NCBI RefSeq assembly: GCF_937952055.1
Contig: NZ_CALFYO010000011.1
Location: 62,001 to 126,000, forward strand
Length of the DNA stretch: 64,000 bases
Source: an uncultured Piscinibacter sp.
GTDB lineage: Bacteria > Pseudomonadota > Gammaproteobacteria > Burkholderiales > Burkholderiaceae_C
Direction of reading: 5' to 3'
In this document: positions 19,888 to 28,979 of the stretch, piece by piece
Layout: each line of letters starts with the position of its first letter
How positions within the stretch are numbered: the first letter of the stretch is position 1
Position numbers and translations under genes: made by a program
Notes under the pieces: generated by a model
The model's input: the letters and a program-made list of their open reading frames with translations, nothing else
What the model was told of the DNA's origin: nothing
Database searches by the model: none

Positions 19888-21341
19888 GATGCGTCTCCTT
19901 TCGGGGTTGTGTTCGTGTCGCCGCGCACGTCGAGCGTCAGGCCCTGCAGGCCGGCCACGCGCACGCGCTGCCCCGCCGCCAGCGGCTCGGAGCTCTTCAC
20001 CTTCCAGCGCTCGCCCTGCACCTCGGCCCAGGCACCGCCGTCGTCGACCGACAGCACCACACCCTGCGCTCCGATCATCTCCTCGCGCCCGCTGACCACC
20101 GGGCGCCGGCGGGCGCGCAGCGCCATGCCGCCGCCCAGCAGCACGAGCACGGCCGAACTGGCCGCCAGGCCGAGGATCAGCCACAACGGCACCCCGAAGC
20201 CCGGGATGTCGCGATCGAACAGCAGCAGGCCGCCGGCGACGAAGGCGACCACGCCGCCGACGCCGAGCACGCCGAACGTCGGCGTCACGACCTCGGCGGC
20301 GAGCAGCGCGATGCCGAGCAGGATCAGCGCCAGCCCTGCGTAGTTGACCGGCAGCAGCTGCAGCGCGAACAGCGCCAGCAGCAGGCAGATGGCGCCCACC
20401 GTGCCCGGCACGCCGAAGCCCGGCGACGAGAACTCGAACAGCAGGCCATAGATGCCGATCATCATCAGGATCAGCGCGAAGCTGGGGTTGGCGATCACCG
20501 AGAGCAGGCGCTGCCGCCAGTCCGGCGGCACGACGACGACGCCGGCGCCGCGCGTGGACAGGGTGAGCGCGCCATGGTGGGTGTGCACGCTGCGTCCGTC
20601 GAGTTGCGCCAGCAGGTCGGCGCGATCGGCGGCGACGATGTCGATCACCTTCTCGCGAAGCGCCTCGCCGGCGGTGAGGCTGACGGCCTCGCGCACGGCG
20701 CGCTCGGCCCACTCGGCATTTCGCCCGCGCTGCTGGGCCAGGCCGCGCATGAAGGCGGCAGCGTCGTGCACCTGCTTGGCCGTCATCGCGTCGGCGCCGC
20801 CCAGCGGTGGCGGGGTCCGGGCGGCGTCGCCGCCGTCCTTGCGCTGGGCATCGTCGGCGGGCGGACTGCGCCGGTCGTCGCCGGCCGGTCTGCGGTCGGC
20901 ACCGGGCAGGCCGATCGCCACCGGCGTGGCCGCGCCCAGCGTGGTGGCCGGCGCCATCGCGGCGACATGCGCGGCCTGCAGCAGATAGGTGCCGGCGCTG
21001 GCCGCACGCGCGCCCTCGGGGCTGACGTACATCACCACCGGCACCGGCGACGCCAGCATGGCCTGGATGATCTTGCGCATCGAGCTGTCCAGCCCGCCCG
21101 GCGTGTCGAGCTCGATCACCACCGCGGCGGCGCCCGCCTCGGCGGCCTTGGCCATGCCGCGGATCATGTAGTCCGCACTCGCCGGGCCGATGGCGTCGCG
21201 CACCTCGAGCACCATCACCGACGCGGCACCGGCGGCCGGCGCCACCAGGGCCATGAACAGGGCGACGCCGATGCCGCGCAGGCGCGCGGACAGCCACTGC
21301 GTGGGGAAGACGGCTTCGGCAATCCTGCGTGCAGATGTCAT
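19884..21341 (-). CDS. NfeD-type membrane serine protease (ClpP class)
   Basis: The 485-residue protein starts at ATG 21341 (MTSARRIAEAVF), giving a signal-like segment. The protease part has ELDTPGGLDSSMRKII and the catalytic-type Ser in EGARAASAGTYLL, with a Lys expected near AMTAKQVHDAAAF. A proline/arginine-rich insertion (about residues 170-200) breaks the usual loop. Four to five helices and a C-terminal OB-fold (GAQGVVLSVDDGGAWAEVQGERW) complete the long NfeD form. It probably cleaves membrane proteins such as the adjacent slipin. Confidence 0.92.
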   Translation of the reverse strand: MTSARRIAEAVFPTQWLSARLRGIGVALFMALVAPAAGAASVMVLEVRDAIGPASADYMIRGMAKAAEAGAAAVVIELDTPGGLDSSMRKIIQAMLASPVPVVMYVSPEGARAASAGTYLLQAAHVAAMAPATTLGAATPVAIGLPGADRRPAGDDRRSPPADDAQRKDGGDAARTPPPLGGADAMTAKQVHDAAAFMRGLAQQRGRNAEWAERAVREAVSLTAGEALREKVIDIVAADRADLLAQLDGRSVHTHHGALTLSTRGAGVVVVPPDWRQRLLSVIANPSFALILMMIGIYGLLFEFSSPGFGVPGTVGAICLLLALFALQLLPVNYAGLALILLGIALLAAEVVTPTFGVLGVGGVVAFVAGGLLLFDRDIPGFGVPLWLILGLAASSAVLVLLGGGMALRARRRPVVSGREEMIGAQGVVLSVDDGGAWAEVQGERWKVKSSEPLAAGQRVRVAGLQGLTLDVRGDTNTTPKGDAS

Positions 21342-21492
21342 GTCGGTTCCTCGCGCCGATCGCGCCCGCCCCGGCCGGTCGGCCCTCATGAGATCGACCC
21401 GCCCCACGAGACGTTCCCGGCGGCGGTGCGGCGGGCACTCCGATTTCCGTCAGTCTGGCACGGCACGGCCCGCGAGGCTCCGATAATCCGGC

Positions 21493-22902
21493 ATGAGCAC
21501 CCTCCCCGAGACCGCCGACGCCGGCCCGGCGTTCGGCAGCCTGCCGCTGCCCCCGCCCACGCTCGCGAACCTGCAGCGCCTGGGCTACGCCGCGATGACG
21601 CCGATCCAGGCGGCCAGCCTGCCCTTGGCGCTGGCAGGCCACGACCTCATCGCCCAGGCCAAGACGGGCAGCGGCAAGACCGCCGCCTTCGCGCTGGCGC
21701 TGCTGGCCAACCTGAACCCGCGCCGCTTCGCCGTGCAGGCGCTGGTGCTGTGCCCGACACGCGAGTTGGCCGAGCAGGTGGCGCAGGAGGTGCGGCGGCT
21801 GGCACGCGCCGAGGACCACGTCAAGGTACTCACGCTGTGCGGCGGCAGCACCCTGCGCCCGCAACTCGCCAGCCTGGAGCATGGCGCGCACATCGTGGTG
21901 GGCACGCCCGGCCGCATCCTCGACCACCTGCGGCGCGGCAGCCTGACGCTCGACGCGCTGAACACGCTGGTGCTCGACGAGGCCGATCGCATGCTCGACA
22001 TGGGCTTCTTCGACGACATCGCGACGGTGGCGACGCAGTGTCCGACGCCGCGCCAGACACTGCTCTTCTCCGCCACCTATCCGGAAGGCATCGCCAGGCT
22101 GAGCGCCGCCTTCATGCGCCAGCCCAAGGAAGTGAAGCTGCTCGCACAGCATGCCGCCACGAAGATCCGGCAGCGGTTCTTCGAGGTGCGCGATGAGCAG
22201 CGGCTGCATGCCGTGTCGCAGCTGCTGAACCACTACCGGCCGGTGAGTACGCTGGCCTTCTGCAACACCCGCCAGCAGTGCCGCGACCTGGTGCAGGTGC
22301 TGCGCGCGCAGGGCTTCGCCGCGCTGGAGCTGCACGGCGAGCTGGACCAGCGCGAACGCGACCAGGTGATGGTGCGCTTCGCCAACCGCAGCTGCAGCGT
22401 GCTGGTGGCCACCGACATCGCCGCGCGCGGGCTGGACATCGCCCAGCTCGAGGCGGTGGTCAACGTCGACATCTCGCCCGATCCGGCCACGCACACCCAC
22501 CGCATCGGCCGCACCGGCCGCGTCGACGCCGAAGGCTGGGCCTTCAGTCTGGCCAGCATGGACGAGATGGGCCGCGTCGGACAGATCGAGCAGGCGCTCG
22601 GCTTCAGCTCCGAGTGGGGCAAGCTCGAGGACCTCGAGCGCGCGAACGAGCCGCCGCTGCAGCCGCCGATGCGCACGCTGCAGATCGCCGGCGGCCGCAA
22701 AGAGAAGATCCGCGCAGGCGACGTGCTGGGCGCGCTGACCAAGGACATGGGATTCGCCGGCGCGCAGATCGGCAAGATCAGCGTCAACGAGTTCTCCACC
22801 TACGTGGCGGTGGCGGCAGGCATTGCGACTTCGGCGCTCGCGAAGCTGTCGGTGGGGAAGGTGAAGGGGCGAAGCGTCAAGGTCCGTCTGCTGGAACTGT
22901 AG
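21493..22902 (+). CDS. dbpA: DEAD-box RNA helicase DbpA
   Basis: The 469-residue enzyme has the full DEAD-box set: AKTGSGKT, PTRELAEQV, GTPGRI, VLDEADRML, SAT, VATDIAARGLDI and HRIGRTGR. The C-terminal DbpA RNA-binding domain (GGRKEKIRAGDVLGALTKDMGFAGAQIGKISVNEFSTYVAV) distinguishes it from RhlE or SrmB. DbpA acts on 23S rRNA hairpin 92 during large-subunit assembly. It is monocistronic, ending 35 bases from a convergent gene. Confidence 0.94.
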   Translation: MSTLPETADAGPAFGSLPLPPPTLANLQRLGYAAMTPIQAASLPLALAGHDLIAQAKTGSGKTAAFALALLANLNPRRFAVQALVLCPTRELAEQVAQEVRRLARAEDHVKVLTLCGGSTLRPQLASLEHGAHIVVGTPGRILDHLRRGSLTLDALNTLVLDEADRMLDMGFFDDIATVATQCPTPRQTLLFSATYPEGIARLSAAFMRQPKEVKLLAQHAATKIRQRFFEVRDEQRLHAVSQLLNHYRPVSTLAFCNTRQQCRDLVQVLRAQGFAALELHGELDQRERDQVMVRFANRSCSVLVATDIAARGLDIAQLEAVVNVDISPDPATHTHRIGRTGRVDAEGWAFSLASMDEMGRVGQIEQALGFSSEWGKLEDLERANEPPLQPPMRTLQIAGGRKEKIRAGDVLGALTKDMGFAGAQIGKISVNEFSTYVAVAAGIATSALAKLSVGKVKGRSVKVRLLEL

Positions 22903-22910
22903 GGCGGCGG

Positions 22911-22935
22911 GGGTGCGGTCGCCGGCGGACCACCC
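22911..22935. terminator. Possible bidirectional hairpin terminator
   Basis: Between the convergent dbpA and anti-sigma genes, GGGT/ACCC and GGTC/GACC arms (22911-22914 with 22932-22935, and 22917-22920 with 22928-22931) can form a small stem with a 2-base bulge. No U-run follows, so it is a weak intrinsic terminator candidate at best. Confidence 0.3.
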
Positions 22936-22937
22936 TT

Positions 22938-23498
22938 CTACACAAGATGGCGGAAGGTGTAGCGCCCGACTTCGCGCTGGCCCCCGGGCTCCACCGCAAG
23001 CAGCGTGAGCTGCGCGGTGTGGGCCGGCAGGCGCCGCACCTCGGCGAGCTTCGGCATGTAGAGCACCTCGCCGCTGTGCGCATCGAAGGGGATGTCGTGC
23101 AGCGCGTGCCGCACGCCGGGCTCGGTCGACAACTCGAGCACGGCGTCGAGCCGCGCCACCCCCTGCAGCGGCGCCTCGAGATGCGCCACCAGCAGTTCGT
23201 CGCCGGGCGCCACGGCGCAATTCACGCTGCCGTTGTGCGGCAGTCGGTACTCGCGCACCTGCAGGCCCTGAGTGGCCAGACGCCGCACGAAGGCGTCGCT
23301 CGTCATCGCCGAGACCGCGCCGGCACGGAAGGCGGCCCGCACGCCGTCGCCCAGCGCGATCAGCCCGTCGAGCAGCGCACCGCAGGCCTCGCACTGCATC
23401 AGATGCTCGTCCACCGCATCGGTGCTGGCGGCATCGCCGTCGTCCAGCCAGTAGTCCAGCAGCTGTTCGACGGACGGATGGTTCGGCGTGGTGCTCAT
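22938..23498 (-). CDS. zf-HC2-type anti-sigma factor
   Basis: The protein has 186 residues. The N-terminus holds the zinc-binding anti-sigma motif HLMQCEAC (His-x3-Cys-x2-Cys) in the usual helical frame. The C-terminal half (about residues 85-186) is beta-rich, cupin-like (ARLDAVLELSTEPGVRHALHDIPFD; LPAHTAQLTLLAVEPGG) and lacks a membrane segment, so it would be a cytoplasmic sensor in the manner of ChrR. It is coupled to the sigma gene upstream by a 4-base overlap. Confidence 0.8.
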   Translation of the reverse strand: MSTTPNHPSVEQLLDYWLDDGDAASTDAVDEHLMQCEACGALLDGLIALGDGVRAAFRAGAVSAMTSDAFVRRLATQGLQVREYRLPHNGSVNCAVAPGDELLVAHLEAPLQGVARLDAVLELSTEPGVRHALHDIPFDAHSGEVLYMPKLAEVRRLPAHTAQLTLLAVEPGGQREVGRYTFRHLV

Positions 23499-24076
23499 GG
23501 CACGCTCCTGCCGGCGTCGACGCAGCGCCGGAGCTTGTCGATGCCGCGGTGGCGGATGACGCGCACGTTGCCGGCCGACAGGCCGAGCTGCTGCGCCACC
23601 GCGTCGGAGGACTGGTCGTCGTAGAAGCTCATCACCAGCACTGAGCGTTCGCGCTCCGGCAGGCGCTCGAGACAGTCGGCGACACGCTGGTGGTCCAGCC
23701 GCGGCGCGATGTGGATGTCGGCCAGCGGAAGGTCGGCGGCATAGCGCTCCAGCAGGTCTTCGCGCCGGCGTTCGCCGCGGCGCTGGTCCATCACCGTAAG
23801 CCTGCACGCGCCGAGCACGAAGGACAGCACGCGCTGCGGCTCGCGCAGCTGTCCGCTGCGCAGCTGCTCGATGGTCAGTGCCATGACCTGCTGCATCAGG
23901 TCGGCCGCGGCATGCTCATCGCGCAGGTGGCGCAGTCCGTAGCGCCGGGCGCGCGGCGCGAGCAGCCGGTAGAGCTCGGCCTCGGCATCGCGCGCCTCGC
24001 CGGGCGCCGCTGCGGCGATGCGCCGCGCCGCCCGCACCTCGGGGCTCTCGTCAACGGAGGCGTCCAGGGCTTCCAT
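23495..24076 (-). CDS. ECF-type RNA polymerase sigma factor
   Basis: The protein has 193 residues. Region 2 is seen in RRYGLRHLRDEHAAADLMQQVMALTIEQL and region 4 in LERLPERERSVLVMSFYDDQSSDAVAQQLGLSAGNVRVIRHRGIDKLRRCV. It is unusual in having a long polar N-terminus (about 30 residues). It should direct polymerase to a stress promoter while its zinc anti-sigma partner (22938-23498) holds it inactive. The divergent gene at 24179 encodes a diiron protein and is a candidate member of its regulon. Confidence 0.88.
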   Translation of the reverse strand: MEALDASVDESPEVRAARRIAAAAPGEARDAEAELYRLLAPRARRYGLRHLRDEHAAADLMQQVMALTIEQLRSGQLREPQRVLSFVLGACRLTVMDQRRGERRREDLLERYAADLPLADIHIAPRLDHQRVADCLERLPERERSVLVMSFYDDQSSDAVAQQLGLSAGNVRVIRHRGIDKLRRCVDAGRSVP

Positions 24077-24178
24077 GGCGCAAGCTTAACCATGACCAGC
24101 GCCGGAAAGAAGTGTGTAACGCCAGCCGCCGTGGCGCCACAACCTGCAGCCATCCACTCTTCACCACGAGGCATTCCG

Positions 24179-24910
24179 ATGATCACCAACCCGCATACCG
24201 GCACCAACATCCACGAGATCGCCGAGGGCATCTACCGCATCAACACCCCGATCGACTTCCCCGACGGGCAGGGCTTCAGCTTCAACCAGTACCTGCTGGT
24301 CGACGACGAACCGCTGCTGTTCCACACCGGACCGCGCCAGCTGTTCGGGGCCGTCAGCGAGGCCATCGCCTCGGTCATGCCCCTCGAGCGCCTGCGCTAC
24401 GTGGGTCTGTCGCATGTCGAGGCGGACGAGTGCGGATCGCTCAATCTGCTGCTAGGCGCCGCGCCGGCGGCCGTTCCACTGTGCGGCCAGATCGCCGCGA
24501 TGGTGTCGATCGGCGACCTCGCCGACCGGCCGCCGCGCGCCATGGCCGACGGTGAGCGGCTGGCGCTGGGTCGGCACACGCTGCAGTGGTTCGACACGCC
24601 GCACGTGCCGCATGGCTGGGATTGCGGCCTGATGATGGACGTGCTGACCAGCACCTTCTTCTGCGGCGACCTGTTCACCCAGCCGGGCCACGGCGAACAG
24701 GCGCTGAGCGAAGGCGACATCCTCGGCCCGAGCGAAGCGTTCCGCCAGCCGATGGACTACTACACGCATGCCCCGCAGACGGCGGCCACGCTGGCGCGCC
24801 TGGCACGTCAGCAGCCGCGCACGCTGGCCTGCATGCATGGCAGCGCCTGGCGTGGCGATGGCGGTGCGCTGCTGCGGCACCTGGCGGAGGCGGTCGGCGT
24901 CCCGCGCTGA
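24179..24910 (+). CDS. Stand-alone flavodiiron-type diiron (ODP-like) protein
   Basis: The 243-residue protein is a metallo-beta-lactamase fold. The six diiron ligands of flavodiiron proteins are all present: H79, E81 and D83 in LSHVEADECGS, H145 in HVPHGW, D164 in FCGDLF and H220 in CMHGSAW, with near-identical numbering to the rubredoxin:oxygen oxidoreductase core. There is no flavodoxin domain, so it cannot take electrons like NorV. Such ODP proteins are known as O2 or NO sensors. The neighbours are an ECF sigma system (divergent) and a diguanylate cyclase 92 bases downstream. Confidence 0.88.
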   Translation: MITNPHTGTNIHEIAEGIYRINTPIDFPDGQGFSFNQYLLVDDEPLLFHTGPRQLFGAVSEAIASVMPLERLRYVGLSHVEADECGSLNLLLGAAPAAVPLCGQIAAMVSIGDLADRPPRAMADGERLALGRHTLQWFDTPHVPHGWDCGLMMDVLTSTFFCGDLFTQPGHGEQALSEGDILGPSEAFRQPMDYYTHAPQTAATLARLARQQPRTLACMHGSAWRGDGGALLRHLAEAVGVPR

Positions 24911-25002
24911 GCGGCGCGGCGGGCGCCACCGGGTCGCCCCGGCCGGCCCGCGACGGACAGGCACAATCCGGGGGCGCACTCCCCGCGTGCCACCCGGGTG
25001 CC

Positions 25003-26946
25003 ATGAGACCAGGCCTGCTTGCGTTCATTCGATCGTTGTCCTTCGCCCTTGCCGTCGTCGCGGGGCCGGCGCTGGCCGACGAGTCGCCGGCGAAGGCACT
25101 CGTCGAGCAGAGCCGGGCCGCGATGCGCAACGATCCCGCGCGCAGCCGGGCGCTCGCCGAGCAGGCGCTCGCCGAACTGGCCAAGCGTCCCGACCCCGAT
25201 CTGGAGGTGATGGCGCAGATCCAGCTCTGCGACTACTTCGCCGAGCGCGACCGCGCCGCCGCCGAACGGCACCTCGGCGCCGGCCAGGCGCTGCTGGCGC
25301 GCACCACCCGTGCGGCATTGGCGGCGCAGTTGCTCGGCTGCGAAGGCGACCTGCGCGAACTCGCCGGCGACACCGCGCAGGCAATGACGCTCTACGAGCG
25401 TGCCGTGGACGTCGCCGAGAAGGCCCGCGACGACGAGGTGCTCGCCAACGCGCTCTACCAGCGCGGCTACCTGCGCGGCGTGCGCGGCGAGCTGGCGGCG
25501 GGCCTGGCGGATCTGCGGCGCGCCAGCGACCTCTTCGATCGCCTGCGCAAGACCGAGGAGGGCCTGAACACGCTGCTCTCGGTGGCGCTGCTCTATGACC
25601 GCATGGGCGATGCCCGGCAGGCGCGCCGCCACTTCGAGGAAGCACTCGCCGCGCAGCGCAGCGCGGGCCTGGTGCGCGAGCAGGCAGTGACCCACCACAA
25701 TCTTGGCCGTGCGCTGGAGAACCTCGGCGATCGGGCGGCGGCGCGCGCCTCGTTCGCCGCGGCGCTGTCGCTCAGCGAGCAGCTCGGCTACCCGCGCGGC
25801 CAGGCCTATGCGCTGCGCGGGCTGGCGAGCGTCAGCAATGCCGACGGCGATGGCGCCGCCGCACTGCGGCATGCCACGGCCGCCGCCGCGCTGATCGACA
25901 AGGCGCCCGACGCACGGCTGCGGGCGCAGATTGGGCTGCAAAGAGGCATCGCACTGCGACTGCTGCATCGGCCGGCGGAGAGCCTCGCGGCCTTGTCCGA
26001 GTCGCTCGCGGTCTTCAACGCCGCCGACTCGCGCACCGAGGCCACCGCCACGCGCGGCGAGCTGGCGGCGACCTACGCCGCGCTCGGCGACTTCAAGACC
26101 GCCTTCGAGCACGCCAAGTCGTTCAAGGCGGCCTCCGACGAGTTGCTGAAACGCCAGATCGAGGAGCGCTTCGCCAGCCTCCGGGTCGACTTCGAGACCG
26201 CGGTGACGCAGCGCGAGAACGAGGCGCTGAAGCGCGAGAACGCCGCCACCGAGCAGGCCCTCGTTCAGGCGCAGCGTGCCAATCGGCTGCGCACCGTGTC
26301 GCTCGTGCTTGCCGGCGTGCTGGTCGCCGTGCTGTCCGTGCTGGTGCTGCGGCATCGCCGCGCCAGCTCGCGCATGCACGGGCTGGCGATGACCGACGAG
26401 CTGACCCAGCTGCGCAACCGCCGCCACGTGCTGTCGCGCCTGGAGGCGCTGGTCGCGAACGGGACGGCGGGCGCGCTGCTGATTGCCGACATCGATCACT
26501 TCAAGGCGATCAACGACGACCACGGCCATCCGGTGGGCGACGAGGTGCTGCGCGCCGTCGCCGCCACCCTGCGCGCGGCCGTGCCGGCGGGCGCCGAGAT
26601 CGGTCGCCTGGGCGGCGAGGAATTCGTCGTCGTGCTGCCGCGTACCGGACATGCGACGTCGCTGCAGGTCGCCGAGCAGGCGCGCCGGGCCGTGGCCGCG
26701 CTCGACGCCTCCAAGTGGCTGCCCGACCGCGGGGTGACCATCAGCATCGGTGTCACCACCTTTGCGCGCCGCGACGACCTGGCCGCGATCCTGCGCCGTG
26801 CCGACGAGGCGCTCTACGAGGCCAAGCGCGGCGGCCGCAACTGCGTGCGCTGGTCGCCGGGCGACGACGGGCCGGTGGTCGAGGACGCGGTGGCCGCAGC
26901 CTCCGATGCGCCGCCGCAGGCGGCTTGGCAGGGCACGCGGCCCTGA
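25003..26946 (+). CDS. Diguanylate cyclase with periplasmic TPR array
   Basis: The 647-residue protein has a signal peptide (to about residue 25), tetratricopeptide-like helical repeats to about residue 390 (for example AVTHHNLGRALENLGDRAAARASFAAAL), a coiled coil, one membrane helix (about residues 432-450) and a GGDEF domain with GGEEF at residues 537-541 and DIDHFKAINDDHGHPVGD. It should make cyclic-di-GMP in response to a periplasmic signal. No RxxD inhibitory site is visible ahead of GGEEF. It is transcribed with the diiron protein upstream, which may feed oxygen or NO information into the same circuit. Confidence 0.9.
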   Translation: MRPGLLAFIRSLSFALAVVAGPALADESPAKALVEQSRAAMRNDPARSRALAEQALAELAKRPDPDLEVMAQIQLCDYFAERDRAAAERHLGAGQALLARTTRAALAAQLLGCEGDLRELAGDTAQAMTLYERAVDVAEKARDDEVLANALYQRGYLRGVRGELAAGLADLRRASDLFDRLRKTEEGLNTLLSVALLYDRMGDARQARRHFEEALAAQRSAGLVREQAVTHHNLGRALENLGDRAAARASFAAALSLSEQLGYPRGQAYALRGLASVSNADGDGAAALRHATAAAALIDKAPDARLRAQIGLQRGIALRLLHRPAESLAALSESLAVFNAADSRTEATATRGELAATYAALGDFKTAFEHAKSFKAASDELLKRQIEERFASLRVDFETAVTQRENEALKRENAATEQALVQAQRANRLRTVSLVLAGVLVAVLSVLVLRHRRASSRMHGLAMTDELTQLRNRRHVLSRLEALVANGTAGALLIADIDHFKAINDDHGHPVGDEVLRAVAATLRAAVPAGAEIGRLGGEEFVVVLPRTGHATSLQVAEQARRAVAALDASKWLPDRGVTISIGVTTFARRDDLAAILRRADEALYEAKRGGRNCVRWSPGDDGPVVEDAVAAASDAPPQAAWQGTRP

Positions 26947-26967
26947 GCGAGCGGCGCCGCACGGCGG

Positions 26968-26996
26968 TTGACACGTCTGGCCGTCCTCGTTAGCGT
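26968..26996 (+). promoter_or_regulatory. Sigma-70-like promoter
   Basis: TTGACA at 26968-26973, 17-base spacer, TAGCGT at 26991-26996. The perfect -35 box is striking in this GC-rich region, the -10 matches 3 of 6 (T, A and final T), and spacing is optimal. It would drive the membrane-protein gene at 27065. Confidence 0.5.
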
Positions 26997-27064
26997 AGCC
27001 CGAGACATCGGATGTCCGGGTTCCGCCGGTGCGCCAGACAGCCCGAGCCGCTGGGAGGATGTTG

Positions 27065-28114
27065 ATGCCCCGCTCCATGTTGCCCAGCGAGACGCAGGCC
27101 CTGGCGACCGCCGAGATCCTGCTTCGTTACGCAGCGGAGAACGTCAAGGAACTGCCCCGTGCCACCGTCGCCACCATCTGCGGCGCCCTCGACGCACAGC
27201 AGGCGAACACCTGGGATGAGGAGCGCGCGACCGATTTCTGGTGCGCCTTCAACTCACTGTGCGAACTCGTCAAGCCCGCGACCGTGGACACCCTGATGAC
27301 CACCGTGGCCGCGGCACCGCCGTCGAAGTGGGCCGCGCTGTTAGGCAGCAAGAAGTCCGTGTCGCCCTCACGGCGCACTGCCACGCGCTACCTCTACCTG
27401 CTGCTCTTCCTGCTCGGCGTCAGCGTGGTGCTCGGCTTCCTCGTCTCGACCACCACCAGCCTCAGCAGCGACGTGCAGAACCTCATTGCCCAGAACGACG
27501 AGCTGACCGAGAAGCTGCGCGCCGAGACGGACCAGCTCGAGGCGGCGATCGGCGCCAGGGATTTCGCGTCCGCCCCGGAGAACCACAAGCCGGCCATCGC
27601 CTCGATCCAGGCACGGCTGAAGCAGCAGGGCTACCTGCTGGACCAGTTGCTGCAGAAGAATCTGATGATGACCAAGCTGCTGGTGTTCGGACTGGGGAGG
27701 ACCCTCGACGCCGGCAACTTCGTGCAGGCTCGTGACATCAAGGAAGTGCGCGAGGCCATCCGGAACTACGAGATCGCGCGCACCGATGTGGCCGGCGACC
27801 GGCTCAATGTGCAGGTCGGCGTCGGCGTCATCACCGCGACGCTGCTGCCCATCGTGCTCGGCATCATGGGTGCCTGCGCCTACGTCGTCCGCCTGATCTC
27901 AGATCAAATCAAGGACACCACCTTCTCCGCGACGTCGCCGATCCGGCACCTCGTGCGGGTGGCGCTGGGCGGCTTGGCCGGCGTGGTCATCGGCTTCGGC
28001 GGCGTGGTCACCGACATCGGCTTGTCGTCGGCGGCGCTGGCCTTCATCGCCGGCTACGCCGTCGAGCCGGTGTTTTCCACGCTCGACAGCATCGCCGAGA
28101 AGTTCCGGCGCTAG
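27065..28114 (+). CDS. Membrane protein with coiled coil, unknown function
   Basis: The protein has 349 residues from ATG 27065, which is chosen over ATG 27059 because GGGAGG lies 7 bases before it. An N-terminal cytoplasmic helical domain (about 100 residues) leads to a helix (YLYLLLFLLGVSVVLGFLVS), a coiled coil (AQNDELTEKLRAETDQLEAAI), a second helix near 255-285 and a C-terminal hydrophobic pair ending GYAVEPVFSTLDSIAEKFRR. I do not recognise the family. The next gene is 12 bases downstream. Confidence 0.72.
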   Translation: MPRSMLPSETQALATAEILLRYAAENVKELPRATVATICGALDAQQANTWDEERATDFWCAFNSLCELVKPATVDTLMTTVAAAPPSKWAALLGSKKSVSPSRRTATRYLYLLLFLLGVSVVLGFLVSTTTSLSSDVQNLIAQNDELTEKLRAETDQLEAAIGARDFASAPENHKPAIASIQARLKQQGYLLDQLLQKNLMMTKLLVFGLGRTLDAGNFVQARDIKEVREAIRNYEIARTDVAGDRLNVQVGVGVITATLLPIVLGIMGACAYVVRLISDQIKDTTFSATSPIRHLVRVALGGLAGVVIGFGGVVTDIGLSSAALAFIAGYAVEPVFSTLDSIAEKFRR

Positions 28115-28126
28115 TGGAGTTGCCCG

Positions 28127-28924
28127 ATGAAGACACTGCTGATCGCGCTCTCGTGCACCCTGATGCACGGCCTGGCCGCCGCGCAGGACTGCGAAGGCAT
28201 GGGGATGGCGGGATCACGCATCGTCAAGCGCGACACGCGCGACGCCGGCGACGCAATCGAGAAGCTCGTCCGACAGGCGGGCACCGGCGCGGACCTGCGC
28301 GCCATCCGCCTGCAGACGCTGAAGTACGACTATCCGAAGGCGGACGTCGACGTCACCACGCGTCGCATGCTGCGCGCGTACTGCGAGGTGGTGTGGGCCG
28401 ACGGCAGCCTCGGCGACGACGGCAAGGCCGCCCGCGTTCAGGCCGCCGAGCAGGAGATGACGCGCGCGGTCGAAGGGCCGTCTGAGGTGGCGCGGACCAA
28501 CAGCCGCATCCGCAGCAGCAGGCCCCGCGAGGGCGGCCGCATCCTGCTGGCGATGGCCCCCGGCATCGAGCCGGCCGCGCAGGAGTGGTTGGGCGCCCTT
28601 GTCGCCCAGGCGCCGTCCGCGGCGGAAAGCGAGTTTCTGCGCGACCCACCGAGCTTCGTCAATGACTCGAACAAGTACTTCGTCATCGTCGGTTCGGCCG
28701 GCTCCGAGGACGAGGCAATCCGGCTCATGAACCGACTCAAGGCCAAGGCCCCGAAGTACGACTTCGTCGTCTACCTGCCCTACGGCGCCAACCCTTTCTA
28801 CGGCGTCATGATGGCGACCTGGACCTCGCGCGAGGTCGCGCAGCAGGCCCTGCGCGAGGCGCGTGCGTCGGTCGCGCCCGATGCCTATCTCTGGGCTTGC
28901 CGATCCACCGGCGAATCCTGCTGA
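28127..28924 (+). CDS. Exported protein with SPOR-like C-terminal domain
   Basis: The protein has 265 residues with a signal peptide (MKTLLIALSCTLMHGLAAAQ). The C-terminal part (about residues 180-260: NKYFVIVGSAGSEDEAIRLMNRLKAKAPKYDFVVYLP...FYGVMMATWTSREVAQQALREA) follows the beta-alpha-beta-beta-alpha pattern of SPOR peptidoglycan-binding domains. Cysteines at QDC and in WACRSTGESC may be paired. It is probably co-transcribed with the upstream membrane protein; together they may form an envelope complex. Confidence 0.68.
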   Translation: MKTLLIALSCTLMHGLAAAQDCEGMGMAGSRIVKRDTRDAGDAIEKLVRQAGTGADLRAIRLQTLKYDYPKADVDVTTRRMLRAYCEVVWADGSLGDDGKAARVQAAEQEMTRAVEGPSEVARTNSRIRSSRPREGGRILLAMAPGIEPAAQEWLGALVAQAPSAAESEFLRDPPSFVNDSNKYFVIVGSAGSEDEAIRLMNRLKAKAPKYDFVVYLPYGANPFYGVMMATWTSREVAQQALREARASVAPDAYLWACRSTGESC

Positions 28925-28979
28925 CGGATCACGGTCCAGGCCACGAGCGCGTCCGAGGACGGCGCGTACAGTGCTGCCC

